A stretch of 64,000 bases of DNA from contig CM053028.1 of assembly GCA_028564925.1 (NCBI GenBank), forward strand, positions 444,528,022 to 444,592,021. The letters run 5' to 3'. Position numbers and translations under genes: made by a program. The notes beneath the pieces are model-generated. The model saw only the letters and a list, made by a program, of their open reading frames with translations. It was not told the origin of the DNA and searched no databases. The DNA is from Lithobates sylvaticus. Lineage: Eukaryota; Chordata; Amphibia; Anura; Ranidae. Below, one piece after another: positions 1-11,477 of the stretch (the first letter of the stretch is position 1; each line of letters begins with the position of its first letter).

Positions 1-205
1 CATATGTAGGGGACTTGCTGTAGTGCTACTTTGAAGACATCTGTGACTTTATGCACAAATATCTATGCAAGTCACACCTGAACTTGCAAAAACTAGTGCA
101 GGAACTACTTTCAAAATGTGGACAATGGGGTGCGACTTGTCATGTGACTTGAAACCGTGTGTGCAGGGGCATAAAGCGGACCTTTAGAGAAATATATATA
201 TATAT
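1..205. other. Anonymous AT-rich sequence ending in a short (AT)n
   Basis: I see no gene or recognisable repeat here. A short AT dinucleotide run at about 192-208 marks the point where the neighbouring Tc1 fragment breaks off. Confidence 0.5.
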
Positions 206-211
206 ATGATA

Positions 212-582
212 CTTTGTGCAATAATGGCTCTCTTTTGGCGACTCGTCCATGCAGCCCATCTTTCTTCAAGTGCCTCCTTATTGTGCATCTTGAAACAGCC
301 ACACCACATGTTTTCAGAGAGTCCTGTATTTCTGTATTATTTGTGGGTTTGTCTTTGCATCCTGAACAATTTTCCTGGTAGTTGTGGCTGAAATTTTAGT
401 TGGTCTACCTGACTGTGGTTTGGTTTCAACAGAACCCCTCATTTTCCACTTCTTGATTAGAGTTTGAACACTGCTGATTGGCATTCTCAATTCCTTGGTT
501 ATCTTTTTTATATCCCTCCTGTTTTATACAGTTCAGCTGTCTTTTCCCACAGATCCTTTGACAATTCTTTTGCTTTCCCCAT
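212..582 (-). pseudogene. Tc1-like transposase, N-terminal DNA-binding part, frameshifted
   Basis: A start codon at 582 opens a peptide beginning MGKAKELSKDLWEKTAELY, typical of Tc1-family transposase starts. After a frameshift near 510 the first helix-turn-helix continues (PISSVQTLIKKWKMRGSVET, then a GRPTK-type linker). After a second frame change the second helix-turn-helix follows (VSRCTIRRHLKKDGLHGR). Such transposases bind the element's terminal inverted repeats and cut and paste it at TA sites. This copy lacks the whole catalytic domain and has at least two frameshifts, so it is dead. The nearest alternative would be another Tc1 subfamily. Confidence 0.8.
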
Positions 583-661
583 GACTCAGAATCCAGAAAC
601 GTCAGTGCAGCACTGGATGAAAGATGCAAGGGTCTGTCAGGAGTTCAAAATTGCATTGACC

Positions 662-665
<4 letters not shown>

Positions 666-724
<59 letters not shown>
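666..724. repeat. (CA)n microsatellite
   Basis: A nearly pure CA dinucleotide tract of about 59 bp inside the leader of the Tc1 fragment. It reads as His-Thr repeats in one frame and is not coding. Confidence 0.97.
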
Positions 725-725
<1 letters not shown>

Positions 726-979
726 CACAGGTGAGGAAGGTTACCTTTAATAGCCATTCAAACCCCTTTGGGTCAACTTGTGTGCATGGAAACAGTTGAT
801 TGATAATAAATGGCTTTAGCCAAACACTAACCATGCGTGAAAGAAAAGTTTGTTATTCATATTCTCCAAAAAATGGCCAAGAAATCATAAATTCTGCCAG
901 GGTATGTAAACTTATGAGCACAACATGGTAGTTCATTCAGTGATCTCTCAATGAATGAAGTGGCTGTGCTGGCATATAT

Positions 980-1004
980 ATTATTATTATTATTATTATT
1001 ATTA
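980..1004. repeat. (ATT)n microsatellite
   Basis: About eight ATT units following a short TA run. Confidence 0.95.
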
Positions 1005-2308
1005 AACACATTTTGCAGGACTCCCGCTTTAAGCTGCTTCTAAACGATTGTATATAGATGACGCAAACAAAATGTAAACAGCGCGGTATATGGATATTGT
1101 AAGTTGTATGCATGGCAAATGCACAGCTGTCTCATGTTAAAACTTAAAATGAGAATCATGAGCGTGGGATGGAATATATTTCACATTGCGTGCACAGCAT
1201 ACGCCATTATTCCACCCTTCAAACAGCACAAAAATGTTCAATAGTCCAGCTAAGTGAAACCTAGAAAGCAGCATGGAGGAGACTGTATAAATATATATGC
1301 TAGATTGTTTACAATACAAGCTGCAGTGGCTGAGATTCAGAATGGTTTCAGAACTCCAGACAGCAGATAAAAGGAAAGATGCAAACAATAAGCCATCAGC
1401 AATACATTTACCGTTATGTAGGCCACAATTAATGTTTAAACTATAGGTCACCAATTTATGCAAATGTTTTCTTTTCATGCTAAAGCACAGCGTGTCCCCC
1501 TGCTCCTCCACATTTGTACTTTAGACTTGCATAATTCTGGTGTCCAATGGCTTCCGCTACTGTCTCAGCCAATCAGGAGGAAGAGCCCCAGGAGACCCAC
1601 TGCTCTTGTGCACACAATCGCTGAATTGAGATGGGGCTCAGGTAAGTATGTAGGGAGGGGGGGGGGGGGCTTTTGCATGCAGAGGGTTTTTTACCATCAT
1701 GCATGAAGGTAAAAAACCTTGAGCATTTAAAAACAAAGCCACTTGACTACAGCTCAATGTCTACTTTTTAAGCCCAAAAGTAAAGTATTGCAGTTTACCA
1801 ACCCTTCATAACTATACTTATTTCCCCACTGTGTCTATAGGAGGAAGCCATGGTTGTCACACAAGCTGGACTATTTAGGAACTAGCCAATGTGCATACAA
1901 GATGCTCCCCTAACTTCAGGAGTATAGAAAGTAAACGTTTCATTCCTACGTTTACTCATTTACTTTTTTTCATTCAAATCACTTTCCTTGCATGTGATTG
2001 GCTATACTTTGCAAAGTGAAGCTTTACCTCATTTACCAAGCTCTGGAGCAACTGCTCTTGCAGCAGACAGTGTATTTGCCTTTAGTAAATCAACTCCAAA
2101 GTGTGCGAGTGCTTGTGCATTTCTCCATATTATGGAGTTGTTTTAGGTGTGCCTTTTACATCCAAAGCTTTTTTTTTATTATTTATTTATGAAATTGCAG
2201 GCTTTGTTATGCCGCTACAATTCAGTAAAAAAAAAAAAAAAAAAAAATGTAATTACGTTCCAAGATCACTGCCACTTAGATCAGTCAGTCAATATACTGT
2301 ACCTTTCA
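1005..2308. other. No gene seen
   Basis: Only short chance reading frames occur. There is a G-run at about 1,658-1,670 and a 21-bp A-run at 2,227-2,247 that could be a retroposon tail, though I could not identify its source. Confidence 0.5.
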
Positions 2309-2728
2309 GACTGCATTCACACTACAGCATTTTGAATTTGGGGGCAGATGTGCCCACAATTTGACAGCGCTCATGTGTGAATGCCAAAACATGGAACTCG
2401 CATTTGAGATGCCATTCAAATCCCGCTGCGGGTCTGCCGTGACCGTCGTGCGATAGATTGTTCGGCAACCTGCATTGCGAATCACATGTCGCCCCAAAGT
2501 AGCTCCTGGACTATTCTTGGGCGACCTGTGCCCAGAGATGTGGGTTGCTGCAATTGCAGCACGTTTTATACGGCAACAATCGCGGCAGACCCGCACCACG
2601 ATTTGAGATGCCATTCATTTGAATGACACCTCAAATACGAGTTCCGCGTTTTTTCGTTGACACATAAGCGCTGTCAAATCGTGGGCAAATCTGCCCATGA
2701 TTCAAAACGCTGTAGTGTGAATGCAGCC
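2309..2728. mobile_element. MITE with long terminal inverted repeats
   Basis: The two ends are inverted copies over roughly 120 bp. The left end begins GACTGCATTCACACTACAGC, and the reverse complement of the right end begins GGCTGCATTCACACTACAGC. Both arms share an inner block near GACAGCGCT. Flanking trinucleotides are TCA on the left and TAA on the right, compatible with a decayed 3-bp TWA duplication of PIF/Harbinger type, but this is weak. There is no coding capacity. Confidence 0.8.
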
Positions 2729-3760
2729 TAAGGGTTCTGTTGGAGATCTTGCATTAAATGCCCTGACAGACATTTTAAAGCAGTACAGTAGCACACTTTG
2801 TCCAGCACGAGTCTCGGCGATGTTGTAAAAAACCTCTAGCGCCATAAGCTTAGTTTTGCCTTGTAAGATGTTTTATTTCAGCCCTCCAGAGTTTAGCGAG
2901 AGATTTAAAGCTGCTTGGGATCTGCCAAATAAACTCAGTCTGTGGGATTGTGTAAATTCATCTGGCAGTGCGTCCGGCCCGCCATCTGGAGAAGATTTTC
3001 CAGCGAGCGCGAATGAAGCAGAGGCTCCAGCTGAACAGGACAAGCAGCCCTTGGTCCCCCTGGGACCTTCTTAATACGTGTCGCTCAGGACAGCCCTCTG
3101 AAAAACAGCCAGAAAACTATCCAACTTTCCAGATTGCACAAGCACCCACCTGAGTGCAGTGAACGAATAATATTCATCACAGATGACAGACATTGAAGAA
3201 CATGAGACGTGGGTTTGAATACCACTGCAGATGCCAGACTGAGAACACCGCAAACTGCCTTAATGTGCCTTTCAGACACATCACATTATACGGCTACGGA
3301 GAAACAGGCACGTTACATACAGTGCAAGGTTTGGTTAATCTAGACCAGCAATTCTCAGCCAGAGTTCTGAGGAAGCCTAGGGTTCCCCCAGGGGTTGCTA
3401 GGGGTTTCTTGAGCACTGGATGATTGACCTCTAATGTAATGGTGCCTACATAGTTTAAGGGCCATCGCCACTTGTCAGGGTCAGCAGCATCACACCAATT
3501 AACTCTAGCTGTCTGTAAGGGTTGTATTCTTATCAGTGACCCCCTACGTTTACCAAGCATAAATTTAAGGGAGACCTTTTCGGGACATTTGTTTTCAATT
3601 TCTTTACAATTCCTGCAAATTATTTTACCACATAAATACAAAAACTGAAAAAAAAAAAAAAAAAAAGGGGAGGCTATCACTTCTCAAAAAACAAACTAGA
3701 ATATTAATGTGTTGTAAAAGGAATGCACTCAATGTGTAGTGGAAAGGAATGTATGTGTAA
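2729..3760. other. No gene seen; partial repeat and A-run
   Basis: An open frame at 2,856-3,074 has no recognisable domain. At about 3,340-3,480 there is one end of a repeat (an AGTTCTGAGGAAGCCTAGGG-type sequence), and an A-run lies at 3,648-3,666. A related piece appears at about 4,990-5,130. Confidence 0.45.
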
Positions 3761-3761
3761 T

Positions 3762-3827
<66 letters not shown>
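3762..3827. repeat. (AT)n microsatellite
   Basis: About 66 bp of nearly perfect AT dinucleotides. Confidence 0.97.
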
Positions 3828-3832
<5 letters not shown>

Positions 3833-3924
3833 TAGTCACAGAGCCGGCATAAAATATCAACTTCTGGGACACGATGACATCAGGAGGCTCCTACTGACAT
3901 CATCGCGTTCCCAAAGTTTGCTTT

Positions 3925-4395
3925 ATGCACGTGTTCTGCTGAGAAAGGTCCCCCCAGCGGATAATGATCCCCTGTACTGCACAGGCGCAGCGCTTGCGTA
4001 GTACGAAGCACAACGGAGCTGCCGAAAATAGCCAAAGCTGAACACGGCGCCTACGTTCCAACACTGTTGCAAGACACCACTTTGTAACAGGGCCCCTAGC
4101 GGGCTCTATTCGCTCGTCACACTTTGGGAACGGCCTCGCTTGGCATGGCAGATTTATATTCTAACTCTATGTCCACTTGGATGGTGGGGCTTGAACCTGG
4201 ACTCAGGGTAGAATGTAGTATTAAGTGCGCAGGCGCCGTGTAGAGCCGACGATCAGCTGTTCATCGTCTGAGACTTTCGGCGGCTCCGTAGTCGTTCGTA
4301 GAGCGCAAGCGCTGCGCCTGTGCAGTACAGGGGGGGGGGGGGGGGGGGGGCATTATCCGCCGGGGGACCTTTTTCGGCAAGACACTAGCTCAGTG
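3925..4395. mobile_element. Foldback / MITE-like inverted repeat
   Basis: About 100 bp at 3,925-4,025 is repeated in inverted orientation at about 4,270-4,395. Shared blocks include AGCGGATAATG against CATTATCCGCC, and CTGTACTGCACAGGCGCAGC against its complement. The right arm carries a G-run of about 20 bp (4,331-4,350) where the left arm has only CCCC. The interior is noncoding. The superfamily is not known. Confidence 0.75.
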
Positions 4396-4514
4396 ACATT
4401 ATGTGGTTATTTAATAAGCGCACTGCATTATTATTCTAGTTCCTGTCTCTAGCACATTTCAGGTACTTTGGTAGGAATTTTAGCATAGCCATGCCATCTG
4501 TATTCTGATATTAA

Positions 4515-4622
4515 AGCAGAGCTCCACATGTCTGCCCCCCTCCGCTGCCACATTTCACACTTTAATCAGCAGGTGCCTGGTTGATAGGTACCCATTTCCA
4601 TCTCAGTTTGCAGCACAAGTTT

Positions 4623-4653
<31 letters not shown>

Positions 4654-4675
4654 GGTGGAAGCACGGAGCTCCTCT
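4515..4675. mobile_element. Short TTAA-flanked MITE
   Basis: Ends are TTAA-AGCAGAGCTCC and GGAGCTCCTCT-TTAA, with TTAA at 4,511-4,514 and 4,676-4,679. The ends match the better preserved copy at 15,916-16,203. TTAA duplication fits piggyBac or Kolobok elements. A T-run and a G-run fill much of the right half. Confidence 0.7.
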
Positions 4676-4679
4676 TTAA

Positions 4680-5820
4680 AACTAAACCAAAACAACCTCT
4701 TACACAAAATGTAATGAAGGCTTAGTAAAACACATTTAAAAAAAAAAAAAAAATACATTTTTTTTTTAAATTAACTGAAGACACATACTGCAATAGAGAA
4801 ACATTCAAAAACAATTGTACACTAATGTACGTCCGTCACCCGATCTCCCATAGGGGAGAGCGGCGCTCTGACAGGTCCGTCCCTGCGCAGTGTGCAGAGA
4901 CGGACCTGTCATCTTCCTGCTCAGCGGAGATCGCTCCGGCGATCCCCGCTGAGCAAGTGGATATCCACGGAGCTGATCAGCACTGATCCGCACCGTCTGA
5001 AAGAGGCCTTAGGGTTTCTTCCCACTGACCACCACACTAATGCAATTAGTAAGGGGTTCCCCATGACCAAAAAAACTTAGAGGTTCTTCCTTGTTAAAAA
5101 AAGTGAAAGGCCGCTCTAGGAGGGTCAACAAAAATCTTTTCATGGCAGTTGGAGTTCCCAATTTCCATTGAAACCATAAAAGATCATCAGGAAAGCCAGC
5201 TACGTCATATCAGATTGGATTTAATGAGCGAATTTGACTCTTCACAGGAACCAAGATTAGGTGAACTTGGTTAAATACTTTTAATCCCCTTTGTTTTGAT
5301 GTTGCTTTTGGTCTGATTTTGTAACATTTCTTTAAATAATTTTCCTGCACGTTTTTTTGGTTTGTTTTACTTCCAATAAAAAACATTTTTTAAAAGAAAG
5401 AAACTAAATCTCTATATTTGAAATGAAAGAATCCTTGCCTTTGCAAGGGCTACCATTTTTAAAAAACTGTTTTATTCCCATCTGGGCATGATGGCAAGTG
5501 TCAGACATTTCTTAAAGGTCAGAATTCCTACAGATGCTGAGAACTGCAGTTTTTTGGTAAAAACACAGTGGTGGCCACTAAGGGTGTGTGTAAAGGGGTA
5601 ACGGCAAAGTCTGTTGGTGCTTAGATTGTTGACCTGCAAACTAGAAAGCCTTGCCATTAGTTTCTCATTAATCAGTATCCACTGCACTCTACGATTTAAC
5701 CTATTCAATATGAATAGAGTTGCTGATCCATGCCTTTGCCATCATTTGCTTTGCAGCCGTCAATACCTGCATCATAAATATATTGGTGTTTACAAGCACA
5801 GGCAGAAAGGAAAAAAAAAA

Positions 5821-5857
<37 letters not shown>

Positions 5858-7241
5858 CATTCCTCATTTTATGCCTCTGAACGCAGGTCCATTTCAGCCA
5901 ATGATTTCATGCACATTGCGGAGTTTAAATTACACATTTTAGAGCAGCATTTAGTAGAAAAAGAAAAAAAAAATGCCCCAAACCTGCATTCAGAGAGGAG
6001 CTTACTGGCATAATTTAAGTACATACATGCATCAGCACATGAATTTGTTCCAGTAGCTAGAACAAATGATTATCTGGCCAGTAGAACTGGTTTATACTCA
6101 CGCTTCTAAACACACATACAGGCATGCAATTATGTGTCAAAACAAGGTTTTTTTTAAAAATGTTTTTAAATCTTGCCAGAAAGATCCAATTTAGCTAGGA
6201 ATATTTTAATATTTGCATTAAGCACAGCCCTAAATTTTAGGGGGAAAAGAAATGGTGGCAATGGCATAGGAATACATCTATATTTAGTTAATTTACATAT
6301 GCAATGGGAAGGACATACAACTGCATTTGCCAGACGAGCATCTGAAGCTGGGGCACTAAAGTTTGGAAGCTGTTCAGCAGCTAGAGCTCATGTGTTCAAA
6401 GCCTTATCAGTGGAAGGTTAAAAGTCATTGAAAGACTTCCCGCTGGAAAATGGAAAGAATTTAATTATTTCATGTCTGGGTCTGAATGTTTCCTTATTAA
6501 AAAAAAAAAACAAATAGTTGAATTTTATGCAATAAAATGGTCTCCAATATACTGGCATGCTTAGTTAGGGTCTCTTTTTTTCCTCAGTACACTCATTTAC
6601 ACTAGTGCTGATCCACATGCCTTGTCCTTTTGGAGAGAAGGATTGCAACATCTGGAGCCACATTCCCTCTATAGACTGCATGTTTTCACAAGGCTGTTAG
6701 AGGGAAAAAATAAATAAATAAAATAAATACCACAAGCATAGACACCTCCAAAAGAAAAGAATATTGCTTGATTTCCCCATCAACAATTGCATGTAAAAGC
6801 TGACAGGTTGTACTAGAGTTGATCAAATTGGGTACATTCAGCCTGCCCATACATATTTCGAATTGTGATGAACTGTCTATGGCCGGCTTATGACAATCAG
6901 AATGGGACATTTACATGCTACCAGTGGCTAGTTTGAAAACCCAGAATATGGACCACTATCTTGCTTTTATAGAGCAGACGCATTAAGTGTTATTTTTAAC
7001 ATGTGGTTGTTACTCCAGGTATGTGTGCACATGACTTATTCCTGGATAACTAACTCCAAGGCTATCCAAATATAGAAGATAGGGGGTTTATTTCTTTGTT
7101 TGCCCCAGATATTTGACTGAAATAATGTGCGTGTAAGTTAATGTTGATATTTGGATATAAAGAAATCAACGGGCAAAAAATGTGAGAAATATTGTTTGTA
7201 CCTGGAACACAGACCGACACTGAGCTTACAGTGAAGACAGA
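4680..7241. other. No gene seen; simple repeats and repeat fragments
   Basis: This stretch contains an A-run near 4,738-4,753, a fragment of the repeat also seen near 3,340 (about 4,990-5,130), a CCAATAAAAAAC sequence near 5,370 resembling a LINE 3' end (weak), and (AT)n at 5,825-5,855. The remaining open frames are short and show no domain. Confidence 0.45.
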
Positions 7242-7783
7242 TTAACTGCTTGCCGACCGCCGGCTGTCAATTGACAGCCATGCGGCGCGAGAGCGTCCTA
7301 TGATGTCCTCCCATTCCCGGCACGCGCGCGCCGTGTCACTGGGGACTCCGTGCGCGTGCCTGGCGGCCGCGATTGCCCAGTAACACAGCAGGACCATGGA
7401 TCTGTGTATGTAAACACACAGATCCACGGTCCTGTCAGAGGAGAGGCGACCGATGGTGTGTTCTCAGTACAGAGAAACAAAGATCGTTCTCCTCCCCTTG
7501 TGAATCCCCTCCCCCTGCAGTTAGAATCACACCCAGGGAACATATTAACCCCTTCAGCGCCCCCTAGTGTTAACCCCTTCCCTGCCAGTCACATTTATAC
7601 AGTAATCAATTCATTTTTATAGCACAGATCGCTTTATAAATGTGAATGGTCCCAAGAAATGTGTCAAAAGTGTCCGATATGTCCGCCGCAATATCGCAGT
7701 CACAATATACAAAAGGAAAAAAAAAAAAAAAATAAAAAAAAAAAAAAAAAAAAACACAAATAAAAGCAGATCGCCACCATAAC

Positions 7784-7821
<38 letters not shown>

Positions 7822-7945
7822 TAAATCTATCCTCTATTTTATAGGCGCTATAACTTTTGCACAAACCAATCAATATATGCTTATTGCGATTTTTTTTTTT
7901 TTACCAAAAATATGTAGAATAAGTATCGGCCTGAACCGAGGAAAA

Positions 7946-8089
7946 AAATACCTAGTTAGACTTACCGGTGACGGTATTTCTAAGAGCCTTTCAGGACAAC
8001 CCTGGAGAGAGCGCAGCTCCGCCCACTTTGAGGAAACACTTGCATTTTCTTTAAAGCTCCTCCTCTTCCACCATGGCCTCAGTTATTGT
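7946..8089. repeat. DIRS left inverted terminal repeat
   Basis: The outer part (about 7,946-7,984, starting AAATACCTAGTTAGAC) is unique to this end. The inner part (7,985-8,089) is the exact reverse complement of 13,260-13,363, as far as I can read base by base. Confidence 0.9.
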
Positions 8090-8190
8090 TACCTCCGGCA
8101 TACTGGAAGATAAAGCACAGAGAACACAAACAAACCATGACAGATACTTGTATCATCTTTAAACATAGAACACAAGGGAGGGAACTAGGC

Positions 8191-8279
8191 GTTGTCCTGA
8201 AAGGCTCTTAGAAATACCGTCACCGGTAAGTCTAACTAGGTATTTTCTCCAGTCGCCTTTCAGGACAACCCTGGAGAGG
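8191..8279. repeat. DIRS internal complementary region
   Basis: The first part is the reverse complement of the left outer end (through ACTAGGTATTT), and the second is the reverse complement of the right outer end (TCTCCAGTCGCC onward). The segment is therefore complementary to the two element ends placed side by side. In the known DIRS1 model it serves to complete the ends and form the circular intermediate. Confidence 0.9.
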
Positions 8280-8297
8280 ATAAACGAGAAGCTTACC

Positions 8298-11200
8298 CTA
8301 GGGTGGGACCACTGCCTGCAGTACCTTCCTGCCGAAGGCTTGATCCGCAGCTGACAGCAAGTCCAGTCTGTAGTGCCGAAGGAAAGTTGAGTAACTTGAC
8401 CACGTGGCCGCCTTGCAGATTTGATCAGGCGTAGCACCGGCCCTCTCGGCCCAAGACACTGCTGTTGCCCTAGTGGAATGGGCAGCAATTCCGGAGGGAG
8501 GGGATTCCCCTCTAGCTTTGTATGCCTCCGAAATTGCCTCTCTAAGCCACCTACCTAGAGTACTCTTGGAGGCTTTTTCCCCTTTTCTAGTACCTGAAAA
8601 GATTACAAACAGAGCATTCGTCTTCCTGAATTCCCTAGTAACTGCTAGGAAATGGAGAAGACACCTCCTTACATCTAAGGTATGAAAGGCCTCCTCCCCT
8701 GTGTTGGTAGGGTTGGAGGAAAAGGTAGGCAACACTATTTGTTGGGTACGATGGAACTCTGAAGATACCTTGGGAAGAAAGGCTGGGTCTATCTGCAGCA
8801 CTATCCTATCGGGAAAAATCTTTAGGAAAGGCTCTGTAACTGCCAGAGCCTGTAATTCGCTCACTCGTCTAGCCGACTTAATGGCTACTAGGAAAATTGT
8901 TTTTAAAACTAAATTTTTTAAACAAGAGTCCTTAAGAGGTTCAAACGGAGCTCCCGTTAAACCCTGAAGGACTATGGATAAATCCCAACTGGGAAAATTC
9001 CTGAGGGGAACTGGCCTATTCCGTGCCATTGCCCTGAAAAACCTGGAAATTAAAGCTTCCCTGGAAAGGGTTTTTTCTAAATAAACAGAAAGGGCCGCCA
9101 CCTGAGTTTTCAGGGTGCTGGCTGCCAAACCTTTCTCCATTCCTTCATGGAGAAATTCCAGTATTGAACTGGTATTTTTCACCTGGAACCCTCTAAGAGT
9201 ACAATACGAGTTGTACTTCTTCCAGACTTTCAGGTAGATGGCCCTAGTCACTTCTTTCCTGCTTGAGAGTAAAGTCCTTACTAGTCCCTCGGACAAACCC
9301 TTAGCTCTTAAGAGATCTTCTTCAGAAACCAGGCGGTTAACTGCAGCCTGCCTGCCTCTGGATGGACCACTGACCCTTGTGTCAGAAGGTCCTGCCTGAC
9401 TGGTAGCCTCCATGGGGGTTCTGTGGCTAGATTTAGAAGAGCCGAGAACCAGGGTCTTTTTGGCCAGAAGGGCGTGATGAGAATCATGCTGGTCCTCTCT
9501 TCCCTGAACTTCCTCAGGACCACCGGTATCAGAGGAAAGGGGGGAAAGGCATAGCACAGACGGTAATGCCAAGGATGGGCTAATGCATCTAGACCTATGG
9601 CCTGATCTTCTCGGTGAAGAGAAAAGTATTTTTGGACCTTGTGGTTTTGCTGATTTGCAAACAGGTCCACCTGGGGGGAAGCCCCAAGTACTGGCGATCA
9701 TCAAGAAGACTTCCTGATTTAGGCTCCATTCTGCTTCCACCAGTCTCTTCCTGCTGAGAAGATCTGCCCAGAGATTCAGAGAGCCCTTTAGATGGACTGC
9801 TGAGAGGGAGGCCACGCTTTTTTCTGCCCATGCGAATAGATGCCTGGCTAATTCCATGAGACCCCTGCTCCTGGTCCCCCCTTGTTTTAGGACATATGCT
9901 ACCGTTGTCATATTGTCCGACAAGATCTGTACATGCTGTCCCTCTACTACGTGCTGAAAAGCCCGAAGGGCCAGCGACACAGCCTTGAGTTCTCTCCAAT
10001 TCGAGGATCTCCGAGACTCTGCCTTGGACCAAGTCCCTTGGACCGTCAGCCCGTCTAGGTGGGCTCCCCAACCCCAGGCACTCGCGTCCGTCGTCAGGCG
10101 CTTGTCTAACGGCCAGAACCAGGGAAGGCCCTTTGTGAGATTGGCTGTGTCTCGCCACCACCACAGAGCCCGTTTTACTTTTGAGGTGAGGCTGAACTTC
10201 TTTTCTAGTGGAACCCGGTGAGACCAGACCTGCAGGATTTCTGCCTGAAGAGGTCTGGAATGAAACCGGGCCCACTGGACAGCTGGGATAGAGGCTGTAA
10301 GGAGACCTAACACCCTCATGGCTGATCGGACTGAAACCACCTGGTTCGTCTGAATTTGTTTTACTGCCGTCAGGATCTTTTCCACCTTTTCTTGCGGAAG
10401 AAAAACTTTTTGCAGGGTAGAATTGATGGTGTACCCTAGAAAAACTACTTCCTGGCTTGGAACCAGGTTTGACTTCTCCAGATTGAGAAGCCACCCTAAG
10501 TCCCCCAGGTGAGCCTGTGCTATCTGAAGATTCGACAGCACCTGTTCCCTGGAGTCCGCAAAAAACAGGAGATCGTCCAGATATGGGACCACTGAGATTC
10601 CCCTCAATCTCAGTGGTTCCAGGGCTTCCGCCATGACCTTGGTGAAAATCCTGGGGGAGGACGACAGCCCGAACGGCAAGGCCCTGAATTGTAGGTGCCA
10701 GACTGACGACCCTAGATTCACTGCCAACCTGAGGAACTTCTGGGAGGATTGGGCGATCGGGACATGTAGATAGGCGTCCCTCAGATCCAGGGAGGCCATG
10801 AAGCAATTTTTGGATAACAACCTTGTTATTGTATGGATTGTATCCATGCGGAAGTGCTTGTATCGTATCGATTGATTCAGAATTTTTAGATTCAGTATCA
10901 ATCGATATTTGCCCGAAGGTTTTCTCACTAGGAAGATGTGAGAATAAAACCCATGGCCTTCCTGTTCCTTTGGAACCTGAATGATCACCTCTTGTTGAAT
11001 CAGATCCTCCAAAAGGCTCCTCATGGCAGAGGCTTTGTCCTGATCCCTCGGAAGGGTTGTGACATAAAATCTGTTTGGGGGAATGTTGGAAAATTCCAGG
11101 CTGTATCCCTGTGCCACAATGTTCCTCACGAATTGACTTGAGGAACACTGGCTCCATTGCGGAAGGAAGGCGGACAACCTTCCTCCCACTGGAGCAGAGC

Positions 11201-11477
11201 AGTCACTTATCCTTAGGGGGTTGACTGGAGGGAGTTTTGAACAAAATTCCTCCTTTACCTCTACCCTTCTGGGGGTTCCAGCGACTTTTGCTGTCTTCCC
11301 CACCCTTACGGGACTGTTGAACAGGACGAAAATTCCTCTTTCCTGCCTGTTTTTTCTTTGCAGGAAAGGCCTTCTTTTTGTCTGCCGTTCTGTCCAGCAC
11401 TGTTTCCAGCTCTGGCCCAAACAGCAGATCCCCTGAAAAGGGCAGACCACACAACCTAACCTTGGAGGCTGTGTCAC
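8298..11477 (-). CDS. DIRS RT/RNase H and tyrosine recombinase reading frame
   Basis: An open frame of 1,059 codons. Residues about 150-360 carry reverse transcriptase motifs, including SLDLRDAYLHVPI near 230 and a YLDD box at 299-302. RNase H follows, with TTDAS at about 462 and SDN near 520. The last 300 residues or so form a tyrosine recombinase, with an arginine in SARRVSEL, a HSTR box at about 1,000 and a tyrosine in RHYRLD near 1,036. Together these make cDNA and integrate it. DIRS elements are known to use overlapping frames, and another conserved DIRS segment is readable in a second frame at 9,308-9,670. The first codons overlap the end of the gag frame, so the true start is uncertain. 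Confidence 0.9.
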   Translation of the reverse strand: MTQPPRLGCVVCPFQGICCLGQSWKQCWTERQTKRRPFLQRKNRQERGIFVLFNSPVRVGKTAKVAGTPRRVEVKEEFCSKLPPVNPLRISDCSAPVGGRLSAFLPQWSQCSSSQFVRNIVAQGYSLEFSNIPPNRFYVTTLPRDQDKASAMRSLLEDLIQQEVIIQVPKEQEGHGFYSHIFLVRKPSGKYRLILNLKILNQSIRYKHFRMDTIHTITRLLSKNCFMASLDLRDAYLHVPIAQSSQKFLRLAVNLGSSVWHLQFRALPFGLSSSPRIFTKVMAEALEPLRLRGISVVPYLDDLLFFADSREQVLSNLQIAQAHLGDLGWLLNLEKSNLVPSQEVVFLGYTINSTLQKVFLPQEKVEKILTAVKQIQTNQVVSVRSAMRVLGLLTASIPAVQWARFHSRPLQAEILQVWSHRVPLEKKFSLTSKVKRALWWWRDTANLTKGLPWFWPLDKRLTTDASAWGWGAHLDGLTVQGTWSKAESRRSSNWRELKAVSLALRAFQHVVEGQHVQILSDNMTTVAYVLKQGGTRSRGLMELARHLFAWAEKSVASLSAVHLKGSLNLWADLLSRKRLVEAEWSLNQEVFLMIASTWGFPPGGPVCKSAKPQGPKILFSSPRRSGHRSRCISPSLALPSVLCLSPLSSDTGGPEEVQGREDQHDSHHALLAKKTLVLGSSKSSHRTPMEATSQAGPSDTRVSGPSRGRQAAVNRLVSEEDLLRAKGLSEGLVRTLLSSRKEVTRAIYLKVWKKYNSYCTLRGFQVKNTSSILEFLHEGMEKGLAASTLKTQVAALSVYLEKTLSREALISRFFRAMARNRPVPLRNFPSWDLSIVLQGLTGAPFEPLKDSCLKNLVLKTIFLVAIKSARRVSELQALAVTEPFLKIFPDRIVLQIDPAFLPKVSSEFHRTQQIVLPTFSSNPTNTGEEAFHTLDVRRCLLHFLAVTREFRKTNALFVIFSGTRKGEKASKSTLGRWLREAISEAYKARGESPPSGIAAHSTRATAVSWAERAGATPDQICKAATWSSYSTFLRHYRLDLLSAADQAFGRKVLQAVVPP
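9308..9670 (-). CDS. DIRS conserved segment in an overlapping frame
   Basis: A 120-codon frame inside the long pol frame. It reads DLFANQQNHKV, YAFPPFPLIP and PFWPKRPWF, which resemble the conserved stretch that follows RNase H in DIRS retrotransposons. Overlapping frames between RT/RNase H and recombinase are a known trait of this group. I assign no independent function. Confidence refers to its being a genuine part of the element and not a chance frame. Confidence 0.6.
   Translation of the reverse strand: MDLFANQQNHKVQKYFSLHREDQAIGLDALAHPWHYRLCYAFPPFPLIPVVLRKFREERTSMILITPFWPKRPWFSALLNLATEPPWRLPVRQDLLTQGSVVHPEAGRLQLTAWFLKKIS

Larger units (their letters stand above)
212..930 (-). mobile_element. 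Tc1-like DNA transposon, 5' part only
   Basis: The minus strand carries the 5' end of a Tc1/mariner-type transposon: a noncoding leader at about 583-930, then the start of a transposase gene running toward lower coordinates. The copy stops at an (AT)n run near 208, so the DDE catalytic core is absent. The leader is interrupted by a long (CA)n tract. The family assignment rests on the transposase N-terminus; the outer terminal inverted repeat was not resolved. Confidence 0.75.

Noticed and set aside
2856-3074. 72-codon frame beginning MPCKMFYFSPPEFSERF
   Set aside because: No recognisable domain, no splice context, and typical of chance frames.
9595-11157. A 520-codon minus-strand frame overlapping the DIRS pol gene
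   Set aside because: Its sequence has no domain. It lies opposite in phase to the RT/RNase H frame and looks like a shadow of it.
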